Shown: positions 45,729-57,510 of the stretch, one piece after another
Position numbering within the stretch: the first letter of the stretch is position 1
Layout: each line of letters opens with the position of its first letter
From: Plantago major
Taxonomy: Eukaryota; Streptophyta; Magnoliopsida; Lamiales; Plantaginaceae
Length of the DNA: 64,000 nt
Reading direction: 5' to 3'
Assembly: GCA_026545765.1 (NCBI GenBank)
Contig: CM048843.1
Span: 91,389,050 to 91,453,049, forward strand
The notes under the pieces: generated by a model
Databases searched by the model: none
Told to the model about the DNA's origin: nothing
What the model saw: the letters and a program-made list of their open reading frames with translations, nothing else
Translations under genes and position numbers: made by a program

Positions 45729-46405
45729 TCCATCCGATGCTAAGAATCCATTCGTGGCCCAGAATCCGTATGACGCTCAGAATCCATCCGACGCCCAGAA
45801 TCTGTCCGACGCTCAGAATTCGTCTGAAGCTCGGAATCCGTCCGAAGCTCAGAATCCAACCGACGTCTTGAATCCGTCCGAAGCTCAGAATCCAACCGAC
45901 GTCTTGAATCCGTCCGAAGCTCAGAATCCAACCGACGTCTTGAATCCGTCCGAAGCTCAGAATCCAACCGACGTCGTGAATCCGTCCGCTCGTAATCAAT
46001 CGACGCCGTAATCCGCCCGAGGCTCGAATCGTCCGACGCTCGTCTTGAATCCGTCTGAAACTCAGAATCCATCCGACGTCTTGAATTCGTCCGAAGCTCA
46101 GAATCCAACCGACGTCTAGAATCCGTCCGAGGCCTGGAATCCGTCCGACGCTCGTCTTGAATCCGTCTGAAGCTCAGAATCCATCCGACGTCGAGAATCT
46201 GTCCGAGGCCTGGAATCCGTCCGACGCTCGTCTTGAATCCGTCTGAAGCTCAGAATCCATCCGATGTCGAGAATCCGTCCGAGGCCTGGAATCCGTCCGA
46301 CGCTTGTCTTGAATCCGTCTGAAGCTCAGAATCCATCCGACGTCGAGAATCCGTCCGAGGCCTGGAATCCGTCCGACGCTCGTCTTGAATCCGTCTGAAG
46401 CTCAT
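45729..46405 (+). repeat. 36-bp array passing into a 76-bp higher-order array
   Basis: First 36-bp units (CAGAATCCAACCGACGTCTT, then GAATCCGTCCGAAGCT), about four near-identical copies up to 45975. Then four copies of a 76-bp unit combining CCGACGTCGAGAATCCGTCC with GGCCTGGAATCCGTCCGACG. The 76-bp unit appears to be built from diverged 36-bp units. ORFs on both strands are artefacts of the repeat. Confidence 0.9.
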
Positions 46406-46864
46406 TGAAGCGGAGTACAGACCGATATTGAAATTGAGAAGAAATAGACCGGCAAAGAGGAGAAGCTGCTGAAGCTCGATTTTAGTCGGATTTGGACCAA
46501 GGTTTGATTATTGGGGGCTGCTGTTCGACTTTAGACTTCCGAGATTCAAGGCTGCTACCATTGCGAATTCGAGGAGGATAGGAGGAGAAAATCGAGAGTT
46601 GATCCATTCCGAGATTCGAGCTAGACCGAGTTTTGAAGGCGGCCTTCGTTGGGTGATTTCGGGACGGGACCGATATTGGGAGAGCCCGAGGTTTGAGAGT
46701 GACCCAGATTGGAGGCCGAGATCTCGTGATTTCGATCGTTTTTGGGATTCAAGAAGGAAGGCAGATTGTGGAAGTAAGCTTCTTGTTCTGCCTTTTCATT
46801 TATTCCATCGGTATGCTTCATGGTTGCTCGGTCTTTGTGGTTGATCGGTCTTTTGTTGATGATT

Positions 46865-48710
46865 TTATCTATCTTGAACTTGTTTGGTTGATCGGTCTAT
46901 TTTGCCTCGTTGTTCCGAACTTTGCATGATGGTTAAGATTTGTTCCTTGGGGGCTTTTAGGTCAGCGTAGTTTATGTAAACTTTTCGGGGAGATCTTCTT
47001 CTTTCCTCAACCCTTCCTCTTCTATCACCTTTTCGTTTTTGCTCGAAATGTTGGTTCCCCAACCTTGTGTTGTTTGGTACTGGTTTTGCCTTCTTGACCT
47101 CGGCTCTCACTACCATTTTGTCAAGGTTTCGTGTGTGCTCAAGAATTTTTTGATTACTTCATTCAACTCTCGTTCGGTGGTTATTCCTGCATCAACAATC
47201 GTGTAGCGGAATGAAGCGTTGTGGGTGTTCTCGCCCATGTGGAATAATCGATCTTTGATGGGGTGTGACTCAACGAGGACAACTGCTTGTTCAAACCTTT
47301 TGACAAACGATCTCAAGCTTTCATGTTCCTTTTGCACAATTTCTGCCAGGTAGCTGAATGGACGAGCTGTTTCGAGGAAGTTCTCAAATCGTAGAGTGAA
47401 TTTGGCGATCATCTGGTCCCAAGATGTTATAGTGTTGGGCCGGAGGTGCTTCCACCAAGTCATGGCGGGTCCATAGAGGGTGTTGGGAAATAACTGTGCC
47501 TTTACATTGTCCGGTACTCCCATGCCTCCCAGGGATGCCTCAAAACGAATTCGGTGATCTATTGGGCATGTGATTCCCTCATACGTTTCCTTAGAACTCG
47601 GGGCACTCCTCCCCGGAGGGAGTTCGGTGTCCCTCATAGCTTGGCAAAGAGGATTTAGGCTCCTTCCATATTTCATGATATCTCTTGCATGTGTAAGTGT
47701 TTCTAGCTTTGACCGTTCCAATTCTAGGGCAGCTTCATGGATCCTAACTTGTTCTTTAATTTGTTCGGTTTCATCCACATGCCTGTCCCCCCTATGAGTC
47801 CTGGCAGACCTTGACCTGGTTCGGTTTCGATGATGTTCCCTATCTCGGCTTCCCCTCCTGTGGTCTCGATAATCATCATTCCTAGTCATCCTGGTTGGCG
47901 ACTGTATTCTTTCATTACGAAATCGTCCATGTCGGGGATGGTTTTGGGGTGGTGTGTCGCCCCGATACCCGTTGAGAGTTTCATCTTCCTCGTCGTATTG
48001 CTCCCCGTGGTCCCTTCTTCCGTTATCTTGACGTTGCCTATTTCGCACTGTGGTTCGAGAAGGAGTTGGGTCACGACGTGTTCTCTCGTCGACTCCCATG
48101 TTCTCCTCTCTACCTGTCCTCCGATTGTTTCTTGAGTGCAAATTACTCTGAGCCCGGCGATTTAGCATGTTTCGTAAGTCTCCCGGGGCACTATGGCTTG
48201 AGGCTCTGAGACTTTCGGACAGATCGGTATTTCGAGAGTTCGGGGGTCCTCTAGATTCCACCACATGATCTGTTGTTACTTGGGGTTGATTACGGATTGC
48301 AATCACGGAGCGCTTCTTCGTGGTGCGTGGTTAGAGTTATGCAGGAGGTTCACGCTTGGTCCTAATTGAGGTTGGGTCCTTAGTAACAGGCTTGCAAAGT
48401 TGAATTTGAGCTTCATCAGATCCGCCAGATGGGCGTCGGCAGTGATCTGAGGTATAACAGTCATTGCGTCTACGGGTGCCAGAGTTGGTGGATTGGGAGG
48501 GCGTTGATGTCCCATTCGTCGTTCCGTGGTGGAAAGAGAAGCTTCGAGCCCATCCATATCATCATGTTCGTCGATCCGTTAATTTCCTATGAAAGGATTG
48601 ACTTCCCGTGGGGTGCGGTTGCGGACTTGACTTCGGGGCCCAACATCAGAAGTTGTTGATCTAAGGATTACTGGAGCTGTCCTTCTAGTACGTCTTCTAG
48701 CTGGAGCCAT
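46865..48710 (-). pseudogene. Gypsy-type gag of the gag-only element
   Basis: The frame starts MAPARRRTRRTAPVILRSTT at 48710, soon after the primer-binding site. A TAA at 48579-48581 interrupts it; the same frame resumes (MDGLEASLSTTERRMG, 48557), then shifts near 48305 into the main ORF (48306-47110, 398 codons). The latter has an Arg/Asp-rich N-terminus, a coiled-coil-like stretch (EQIKEQVRIHEAALELERSK) and the Retrotrans_gag core: NTLYGPAMTWWKHLRPNTI, then FVKRFEQAV. A further shift near 47110 leads to a basic C-terminal part (47116-46865) with KVYINYADLKAPKEQIL. No CCHC knuckle is obvious. Confidence 0.82.
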
Positions 48711-48730
48711 GGCTTTTTGTACTAAGCGTT

Positions 48731-48746
48731 CCCACAGACGGCGCCA
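48731..48746 (-). promoter_or_regulatory. Primer-binding site of the gag-only element
   Basis: TGGCGCCGTCTGTGGG on the minus strand, three bases after the CA end of the 5' LTR. This is the form seen in many plant gypsy elements of the Athila/TAT type. Confidence 0.8.
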
Positions 48747-48749
48747 ATA

Positions 48750-49862
48750 TGATGTAGGGTAAATCTGGTTAAGTCAAAATGCCAAGGTTAAAGTCGAGGT
48801 AAATCGCACTAAGTCGTAGGACTGTTCGATCCGCCTTAAGTCGTTGTGTTTAGACCATCATATAAATCGTGATAGAGCGGATCGAATAAAAACATGACAA
48901 TATGACAATGACACAAGGATTATGTGGTTCGGCCAATGTGCCTACATCCACGGGAGTAACATGGTAATCTTTATTGATAGTGTTTAGTACAAGTATCGTA
49001 AGAGTCGATAGTTGATCTCTAATTATGTTGTGATGTTCCGAGTGTAGAAGTCCGTCGTTACTTGGAATGGTCCGTCGATACTTCGGGAGTCCGAGTGTAG
49101 AAGTCCGTCGTTACTTGGAAGGGTCCGTCGATACTTCGGGAGTCCGAGTGTAGAAGTCCGTCGTTACTTGGAAGGGTCCGTCGATACTTCGGGAGTCCGA
49201 GTGTAGAAGTCCGTCGTTACTTGGAAGGGTCCGTCGATACTTCGGGAGTCCGAGTGTAGAAGTCCGTCGTTACTTGGAAGGGTCCGTCGATACTTCGGGA
49301 GTCCGAGTGTAGAAGTCCGTCGTTACTTGGAAGGGTCCGTCGATACTTCGGGAGTCCGAGTGTAGAAGTCCGTCGTTACTTAGAAGGGTACGTCGATACT
49401 TCGGGAATCCGAGTGTAGAAGTCCGTTTTTACTTGGAAGGGTCCGTCGATACTTCGGGAATCCGAGTGTCGAAGTCCGTCATTACTTGGAAGGGTCCGTC
49501 GATACTTCGGGAATCCGAGTGTAGAAGTCCGTTTTCGATCCCTTTGATCTTGCAAGTGTGAGGTATTTATAGGTGAATGTTTGTTGAAGTGCTTGCTCGG
49601 ATGATCGACAAGTGTACGCTCCGGATTCATCCATGCTACCAAATGGGCTTCATGGGCCTTTAATGGGCTTGGCCCAATTAAGTAGATGGACTTGGATTGT
49701 AGCCCAAACGTTTGAAAGATAGAGGGTACTCTTGACTTTAGTGAGTCGGACTTATTTTAAACTCGGGTTCGACCTCCTTTGGGATTCGTAGGACATTAAA
49801 TCTTTAACGCATTTTAAGTCCGCCTTAATCCGCCAATCCTTAGGTCGGACTTATTTGTACAT

Positions 49863-49866
<4 letters not shown>
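48750..49866 (-). repeat. 5' LTR of the gag-only element (right)
   Basis: 1,117 bp with about nine copies of the 53-bp unit (49042-49540). The flanking non-repeat sequence matches the left LTR closely, with several short deletions near 49700-49800. Confidence 0.88.

Positions 49867-49917
<51 letters not shown>
49867..49917. repeat. (TA)n at the right target site
   Basis: 51-bp (TA)n that continues the (TA)n at 40767-40786. The gag-only element therefore inserted within a TA microsatellite, in or beside what was intron 2 of cystatin-like gene C. Confidence 0.85.
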
Positions 49918-49919
<2 letters not shown>

Positions 49920-50413
49920 CTACTCCGAATTATTATTACTACTACTATTTGATTATAAAATGTCACATTTAATTCTCCATTGTTAATCTGTCTGTATATA
50001 CGTCTGTGTGACAAGTAGATAATCATCAACGATTTCTCATTGTATGTGGATTAAACCTTCACTTCTTAGTTTCACTGCTATGTACATAATTTTCGTCGAC
50101 ACTGAACAATGGTGCTCCCTCGATGTTTGGTTTTTCCTGCTGCAAGATGGATTAGTTCCCCTGATACTATTTAATTTGGGTCTATTTTCAGCTGTTCTCA
50201 TTGCTGGCTTATTTTTGCTTTTCTAATTATCGATCAAACCACTCGATCACTTAGACTTGAGGTCTAATTCACCATGTACTAGGAGTTGAGTTTCTCTTTT
50301 GCTGATGATGTAGTTGAGGAATATAGGGCCCCTTGAGAATCTAGAAGGCGGTAGTCATGTGATTGCAGGGTTAGTAATTAGGGTAAGAATGCACAGCCAA
50401 ACATGCAAATATG

Positions 50414-50586
50414 CAGGGGCGGACCTGGGGGCACGGGAGGGCATTCGCCCCCCTAAAAATTTGAAAAAAAAAAATCTATAGATAGAATTTTCGAAAATTT
50501 TGTATTTCGCCTCCCCAAACCATCGGAAAAACCTCATATATATGATTTCGCCCCCGAGGTTAAAATCTTGGGTCGGTCCGCCCCTG
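50414..50586. mobile_element. hAT-type MITE in gene C intron
   Basis: 173 bp bounded by CAGGGGCGGACC and its complement GGTCCGCCCCTG. Flanks are CAAATATG (50406-50413) and CCAATATG (50587-50594), an 8-bp target duplication with one mismatch, as expected for hAT. The matching place in gene B intron 2 (near 23934-23960) has an uninterrupted CAAATATGTTGATTA, i.e. the empty site. Confidence 0.82.
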
Positions 50587-50880
50587 CCAATATGTTGATT
50601 ACTTTTCACTGTGGATTTTATATCTAGCTAGACTCATTTTGATTTTATGTGTAGGGATTTAAATGTAGGTACTTTCCTGGTCATATTTCGGGCATAACTT
50701 ATTTTAAGCCAAGGGAGAAGTTAATCTATAATCCGGACATTTATGTACAAGCTATCAACCACCTACGTACGGCTAATTTGGCACTGGGTTATTACATCAA
50801 AGATAAGGTAAGATGTAGTATTTGATTTCTTTCTTGTACATGTATCCAAATAGTAAGTGATAAATCCAATTAGTAAAACC

Positions 50881-51008
50881 ATGTTCTTATGTCCATTTTT
50901 ATTTTGCAGGGCACTAATCATGGTTATGAGGGTGTGTGGGTGGAATGTTCTTATGTCCATTTTTATTTTGCAGGGCACTAATCATGGTTGTGAGGGTGTG
51001 TGGGTGGA
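50881..51008 (+). repeat. 64-bp tandem duplication over a 3' splice site
   Basis: Two adjacent copies starting ATGTTCTTATGTCCATTTTT, differing at one base. Each contains the polypyrimidine tract, TTTTGCAG acceptor and first 35 bases of the last exon of gene C. Gene B has a single copy. Confidence 0.92.
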
Positions 51009-51888
51009 AGATGCCAACATGTGGAAGGAATCCAGCTGTTCGTATGTGTATTATGTCACATTTAGAGCTATCAAGGAGGGTCTTACATACACCTATGCTA
51101 AAGGGCAATTTATTTCTAGCGAAAAACGCTAGGAGGTTCCCGTTCGAAACTAGACTAAACTATTTAATGAGTAAGGTTATGGAGAATTGAACCACGAAGA
51201 AAGATGATGGCCAAGAGAAAAGAAGAAACGTGCTGTGTGTCTTCTTCTATATGTAAAAAAAAAGCAGGCTATGTGTATTTATATACTCGAGTAATATCTT
51301 AGTACATAAGGGATTCTTAGTCCACTTGGTTTGGGCTTGAATACATCAAGCACCATGTCATGTGTTCTCAATACTCACCAAGCCCAACTTATTTTGTTTT
51401 CATCTCTTTTGGACTTTTACATTTGGACTTCATTCCAATTTGATCCAAATAAACTTTCTTGTTTTAACTAATTAAATCTAATTTAATATAATTAATCTTT
51501 CTTCAAATATAAATTAAATCCAATTCAATTAATTTACTTTAAGAAAGTATAATAATTAATTAAGTCCGATAAATCCAATTTGACTTATTAATTGTTTCTA
51601 GCAAATAGATCAATTCTCAATAACAGTAAATTAAATATTTATTAATCCAATTAATATTTAATTCACTCTAATACTCAACTGGTAGAACAATCACCACAAA
51701 GTGTGACCCATAGGGACTTATGTAAATAAGCACTAATCTAATTAAGGTTTGGTGAAACTCCTAGACAATTTACCAAACATTCTCAATACATAAGGAACGT
51801 TTGAAAGGATTGCAAACCACCTGTAATGTCGTGTCTACCCCTAGAAGGAGTGCAAGCATTGATCATGTTCAAAGCACACGGGTCCACA

Positions 51889-53938
51889 TGTAACGCCCCG
51901 AAAAATTACACTAATTTTAAAAAGAACAAGGGCGTTAAAACAATAACATGAAGACAATCTAAAAACTCTAAGAAGCTAAAATTCTAACATAACACTTGCG
52001 AAGAGCACTATGTGCGAAAGCAGCGGTAAAAAAAAAAACAAGTTTTTCACAAGCTAAAAGATACAAAATCTCAGTTTAAATCCCAACTCTCACTCTAGTT
52101 GCTGAACGTCTACCCGACTCGGTACTCCAACTTTCTCAGAATCTACAAGGAAGGAAAACAAAAAAAGTGTGAGACAAAAATCTCAGTGATGTTCGTGTGT
52201 GACAGTGGCAATTAACATATCAATAGGAAATTCATAGCACAATCCAAAAATAATAATCATATCTATAACAATGCAATCAATCGTTCGTTGGTGCCGCTCC
52301 TTATAACCCCAATCCGAGCCCTTATCTCTCCACTCAATCAATCAATACCCGCCATGGTACGGGGTGGTACACTACTACCTCTAAGACCTCAGCGTCTCCT
52401 GCCTCGCGTCAAAGAGAAGTAAGCCAGAGCAACCCATACACATATCGACAGTCACCACTGCCCGAAAATGCAATGAGTATACCCTAACAGATAACTTGGC
52501 CAAAACAATCAATCGAAGCAATATCATATACAATATACATATTTTTATTTGAGCCGAAGCGATGCCAAATCAATTTTGATGCAATGTTTGAAAAGAATGA
52601 GTCGGGACTTTGATGCAATACATATATATATACAAGCAAGTACTTCCTTGGTTTTCGCAAGCGTTTTAAGAACACTCACCTTAGAAAGTTTCTCGACAAA
52701 TCTCAAAACCCGCAAATCCTGATAAAATATAACACTACTTAACATTTACACAAATACAACTTAACGATACCCTTTAACCCCAAGAATCAAACATAAAACA
52801 CGAGAAACAACTAAGCATATAAATACATAACGATTGAAGCATTTTTTGTCACAAACAATAATAAAAATAAAATTTGGAACATAATAATGGGGCTGGGAGG
52901 AATCGATCCAAAGACCTCTATAAAACAAATATGTAACCATCTTACCACTCAGGATCCTGATAGGTTGTTAATAAATTTGCACAAGAAAAGCTTTAAGGGA
53001 TAGAACTGAACGCAGAAGGCAGAAAAGGGAAAAATAAACGCACACAGAAGGTTCGAACACACGATCTCTAGCAAACACAACAGCCACAAGCAGACCGCTC
53101 GGCTAAACACTATTGTTGTAAATTAATAACGTGTTACAAAAACTTAGCCGATTCTGTAACTAGGAAGTAGAAGAAAAACAGAGCATGCCCACAAGAAAAA
53201 CAGAGCATCGCGATTTCGGAACAGAGCACACCAACAACCAACATAAACGACCAAAATCAACTCGAATTAAGCAAGAAACAAAACAATCGACCCAGACACC
53301 CACCCTGAAACTAAAACACGGGAGGAAAATCACTTAACGGGAGGTGAATCGAAGCGAGTAAGACCGAACGAACGAACAAATCAAGCTTCCTAAATCCGGA
53401 AATCGATGCTACGAAGAAGCCAAGAACCATGCTACTGAGTTAGAACGAGGGCACGGGATAAGGATATCTAAATTCGAGTTACAAGGACTTACCGATTAGA
53501 GACGAGGCGAATAAGAATTGTCTAAGAGCAAGAAGAAGACGAAGCTGATGCAGAAGACGATTTTCTTGGATCCAAGTTTGAGTTCGAATTGTGGTTACTT
53601 GAGGTTTAGAGAAGCGTAGATATAGGAACTGAAAGAGGAAAGAATCGAGAAGAGGTAATTTAAGAAGAGGAGATTGCGCTAAGAAGGAACGAAGAAGAGC
53701 TTGATTTGAATAGGGAACTGAAGAAGTCTGCTCAGGGAAGGCAAGGGTACAATGGGCATATATATACAATTTTAGTCCTAAAATCAAATTGGACTCTATT
53801 TAAGCTATATAAAAATAAAATAAAAATAAAATAAACACAAATATAAGCACTAGGAACGTTATTAACTATAACAAAAATAAAAAATAATTTTTTTAAATAA
53901 TAATAAATAATAAAGACGAAATAAAACGGGGTTTTACA
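51889..53938. repeat. Solo LTR, 2,050 bp, probably gypsy
   Basis: Starts TGTAACGCCCCGAAAAATTA and ends CGGGGTTTTACA, with a perfect target duplication CCACA (51884-51888 and 53939-53943). The TGTAACxCCCCG start is widespread among plant gypsy LTRs. No gag or pol motif lies inside. A single LTR with an intact target duplication implies recombination between the two LTRs of a former full element. Confidence 0.82.
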
Positions 53939-54102
53939 CCACACATGTAGTAAGTATTAACCTCAAGTCAAAGGACTATTACACCACCCTACAAATCGTT
54001 CTTGGTACACGTAAATAGAAAGACATCAAACGGTTTTCTACCGAAAGATACCAACACTCTCTAAAGTATCCATGTGTCCATCACGGATTACCAAGTAATT
54101 CG

Positions 54103-55962
54103 TGTTGGATTTTGTGCGAGAAAATCACCTCAAAGGTTATGCAGCGGAAGGTTAAAATTTTGTATCACCAACAATGATTTAACTAATAAGCTATACAGAT
54201 ACTTATAATTGCGATAACAGAAATCGGAAGCTTACTTGTTATGACGATAGTTTAAGATTTCCGAATTTATTATGAGACAGCTACTAACTCTTCGGATCTA
54301 ATCCACAAACAAAATAGCAGGAATGTTTGATCGAGTCGTCGACCTTAGTTGATCCACAGTAACCGAGCACCAAAAGCACACGAGGACAATCTCGCGTTTT
54401 GTCGGTTTCTCTTTCGAAGAATTGCTAGGATATTCTTCTTAGAGAATTTTCTTCTTCTTAATGATATGAAGTGTATGTTTATTTTGGTGTATTTTTATGA
54501 AGGATTTTAGCTCCTATTTATAGGAGTTAAAAGTGGAAAATTTGAGATAAAATAAAGAGATAATGGAGAAGAAAAGAAAGTAAAAGAAATGTCACTAATG
54601 GCACCACTTAAAAAGAAATGCACCACTATAAATGACACTATGACACCACTTTAAATGGCACTACACTTTTTTTTTTATAATTGATTAATTAATTAATTTA
54701 ATTAATTAATTAATTAACCAAATTGAATCTGATGATTCAAAAGCCCAAAAATCATTTTCTTCTCCTTTTCTTCATTTTGGCCCATTGGACTTTTAATTTC
54801 AAATCCGTCCAAGTGCACTATCTTATAAATTGTTTAATTAAGCCCAATAAATCCAATTTAACTTAATTAAACATTTTCTATAAAATAGAAAAAAAAATCC
54901 TTCATAATATAAATTAAATATCCTTAATCCAATTAGATATTTAATTAAATTAAATATTCAATCTAATTAATATTTAATTAATTCCAACATACGATTGGTG
55001 CTACAATTACTTATTGTGTGACCCTCAGGGACTTATGTATAGCAAGCACTAATCCAATTAAGGTCTAGACGAACTCCTAGACGATTCACCAGACATTCTT
55101 GATACATAAGGACGTTTGTGAGGACTTATACAAACTCCCTGTGATATAGGGCTTATGATGATACGGTCCCTTCATTCACGAATACTCAAATAAGTCTGGA
55201 ACTTGATTGTGTGTCTATTCCAATAACTTAATTATTATCTCTCAATCTTATTAATTGATCCATGATAATTATTTGAACACCATTTCAAATATTTATCTCT
55301 TTGCACCGGCCGATGACTTTGATCAATTAAATATGAGAAGTATTCTCTCGTAACTCTATTATGAGGAATGAATTCTTTCTTGGCTCAACTACGACTCCCA
55401 TGTGCTTCATAATGTACCCAGCGCATGCCGTATCTACCCCCTCAAGAGTGCAAGCGTTGGTCATGACCAAAGTACATTATTCCACATATGAAGCCGTATT
55501 GACCTCAAGTCGAAGGACTACTTCATCACCCTATAAACCGATATTCCCATAGACACATAAATAGAGTATATCAAATAGTTTCTCGGTAGGGTATGCCAGC
55601 ACTATCTAAAGTGTCTATGTGCCCATCATGAATAACCGAGTTAATCGTAGTTGTGAGAACCACTACATCCTCTAAGGATATGATGCAGACCACATACCAA
55701 TCTCAATTGCATCACCGATATCCCAATCAAGATGATCATTGATTGGGGCCATTTTAGAGCATATGTTATATCATTAAGATCTCACTATCTTAGTGACAAC
55801 ATCAAACTCATGGGAACACATACATAGATTAATTCAAACAATCAAATAATTAAACAAGTAGTGCATTGCCAATGAATGGACAATCAATCATATATTAAAC
55901 TAAATGTGATCAAGTATATGTTATCCTTAATAAAGATTGTCTCTAGGACACATATACTATCA
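54103..55962 (-). repeat. 3' LTR of copia 3 (left)
   Basis: 1,860 bp. On the plus strand it starts TGTTGGATTTTGTGCGAG and ends ATACTATCA. I saw scattered single-base differences from the right LTR. Confidence 0.93.
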
Positions 55963-55973
55963 ATCTCCCACTT
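55963..55973 (-). promoter_or_regulatory. Polypurine tract of copia 3
   Basis: AAGTGGGAGAT on the minus strand, adjoining the 3' LTR and identical to that of copia 1. Confidence 0.9.
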
Positions 55974-56176
55974 GGACTAGAGCCAATCACCAATGCACCG
56001 CACACCTAGTTCTCAAAGTGTCTATTGTGGGTTGCAATGTTCAAAACTTTTGTAAAGGGATCAGCCAAATTATCCTCAGTGGGTACACGTTCTATTAATA
56101 CTTCTCCTCTAGATATAAGTTCTCTAATAACATGATATTTTCTCGGTACATGCTTGTTCCTTTTATTTGACCTTGG

Positions 56177-57510
56177 TTACTTTGCTTGAGAGACTGCTCC
56201 GGTATTGTCACAATATACTGTTATTGGACGACCGGCACTCGGAACTACCCCTAATTCTTTTAGGAACTCCCAGATCCAGACAGCCTCTTTTGTGGCTTCT
56301 GATGCAGCAATGTATTCAGCTTCGGTTGTAGAGTCAGCAATAGTTTCTTGTTTGCAACTTTTCCAACTTACTGCTCCTCCGTTAAGCTTAAACACATATC
56401 CAGACTGAGACTTATAGTCATCTGGATCGATGAAACCGCATCGGCATACCCAGACACCACCAGTTCTTCTTGTCCACCATAAATCAGGAAACAATCTTTA
56501 GTTCTTCTAAGATACTTAAGAATTGTTTTAACAGCAGTCCAATGCTTCACTCCTGGATTCTTTTGGTAACGACATGTAAGGCTGAGCGCATGTGCCACAT
56601 CTGGCCTAGTGCAGTTCATGGCATACATGATAGAACCTACTGCCGAAGCATAAGGAATCTTCTTCATGATATTAATATCTTCCACATAAATAGGACTATC
56701 CTTTGTGGATAATGTTACTCCATGAACTGCTGGTAATGAACCCCTCTTGGATTCTTCCATGTAAAAACGCTTCAACACTTTATCGATATAAGTTGACTGT
56801 GATAGCCCTAACAATCTCTTGGATCTATCCCTATGGATTTTGATGCCAAGGATGTAACAGGCTTCACCCAAATCCTTCATCATAAAGGTTTTGGATAACC
56901 AATCTTTCACTGACTGTAACATAGGAATATTGTCGCCCATGATTAATATATCATCTACATATATTACCATGAAGACTATTCCATATTCGCTACGTTTACT
57001 ATAAACGCAAGGATCTCCCATACTTCTGACGAAGTCAAACGATTTGACCGCTTCGTCAAAGCGGATATTCCAACTCCTTGAGGCTTGCTTTAGTCTATAG
57101 ATGGACCTTTGTAACTTGCATACTCCCTTGGGATTTGCTTTGGATGTGAATCCTTCTGGTTGTTGCATATAGACCTCCTCCTCGAGGTTTCCATTTATGA
57201 AAGCGGTCTTAACATCCATTTGCCAAATCTCATAATCATGGTATGCAGCTATAGCAAGTAGAATACAAATAGACCTTATTTTCGCCACCGGCGAAAATGT
57301 TTCGTCGTAGTCAATACCTTGTATTTGACTATAACCTTTTGCTACCAGCCTAGCTTTGTATGTTTGTACTTTGCCATCAACATCGGTTTTTCGTTTGAAA
57401 ACCCATTTGCATCCAATGGGTCTAAACCCTTCAGTGTGTCTACCAAGTCCCATACTTGATTTACGCATATGTAGTCTATTTCGGATTCCATGGCTTGTTG
57501 CCACATCTCC
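56177..57510 (-). pseudogene. Copia 3 reverse transcriptase and RNase H
   Basis: The frame 57504-56368 contains [27 protein letters not shown] and [12 protein letters not shown] (YVDD near 56950-56961). A frame change near 56437 leads to the RNase H part [18 protein letters not shown] and [11 protein letters not shown] (56494-56177). Another frame change near 57420 separates it from the upstream linker, inside the codons for GFRPIGC. The catalytic residues visible are conserved. Confidence 0.88.

Larger units (their letters stand above)
40787..49866 (-). mobile_element. Gypsy-type LTR retrotransposon with gag but no visible pol (TR-GAG-like)
   Basis: Two LTRs (40787-42278 and 48750-49866) share TGATGTAGGGTAAATCTGG and ACATATCA ends. 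TATAT flanks both sides (40782-40786 and 49867-49871) at a (TA)n target. On the minus strand the order is LTR, primer-binding site, gag, a 4.6-kb non-coding interior, polypurine tract, LTR. No protease, reverse transcriptase, RNase H or integrase motif is present. Gag-only elements with LTRs are known in plants as TR-GAG, non-autonomous gypsy relatives that need pol in trans. Three unrelated minisatellite families occupy the LTRs and interior. Confidence 0.82.
49918..51132 (+). pseudogene. Cystatin-fold-like gene C, last two exons only
   Basis: 49918-50654 matches gene B intron 2. The equivalent of gene B exon 3 is 50655-50807 (51 codons, one fewer than gene B, in frame) and reads GFKCRYFPGHISGITYFKPR. 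Its donor GTAAGAT is intact. The last exon has two acceptors because of a 64-bp tandem duplication (50881-50944 and 50945-51008): starting at 50910 the frame soon stops, while starting at 50974 it reads GTNHGCEGVWVEDANMWKES through TFRAIKEGLTYTYAK. After about 51104 the sequence departs from gene B and the frame ends at 51130-51132. The N-terminal exons are missing: the gag-only element and unrelated DNA lie upstream. Confidence 0.75.

Noticed and set aside
45646-46108. Overlapping ORFs on both strands with periodic sequence
   Set aside because: The 36-bp period is a multiple of three, so every frame lacking a stop stays open. This is a repeat artefact, not a repeat protein, and the element's gag lies elsewhere.
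41063-49540. 53-bp arrays considered as CRISPR-like
   Set aside because: Units are contiguous tandem copies without unique spacers, lie inside plant LTRs, and no Cas-like genes exist.
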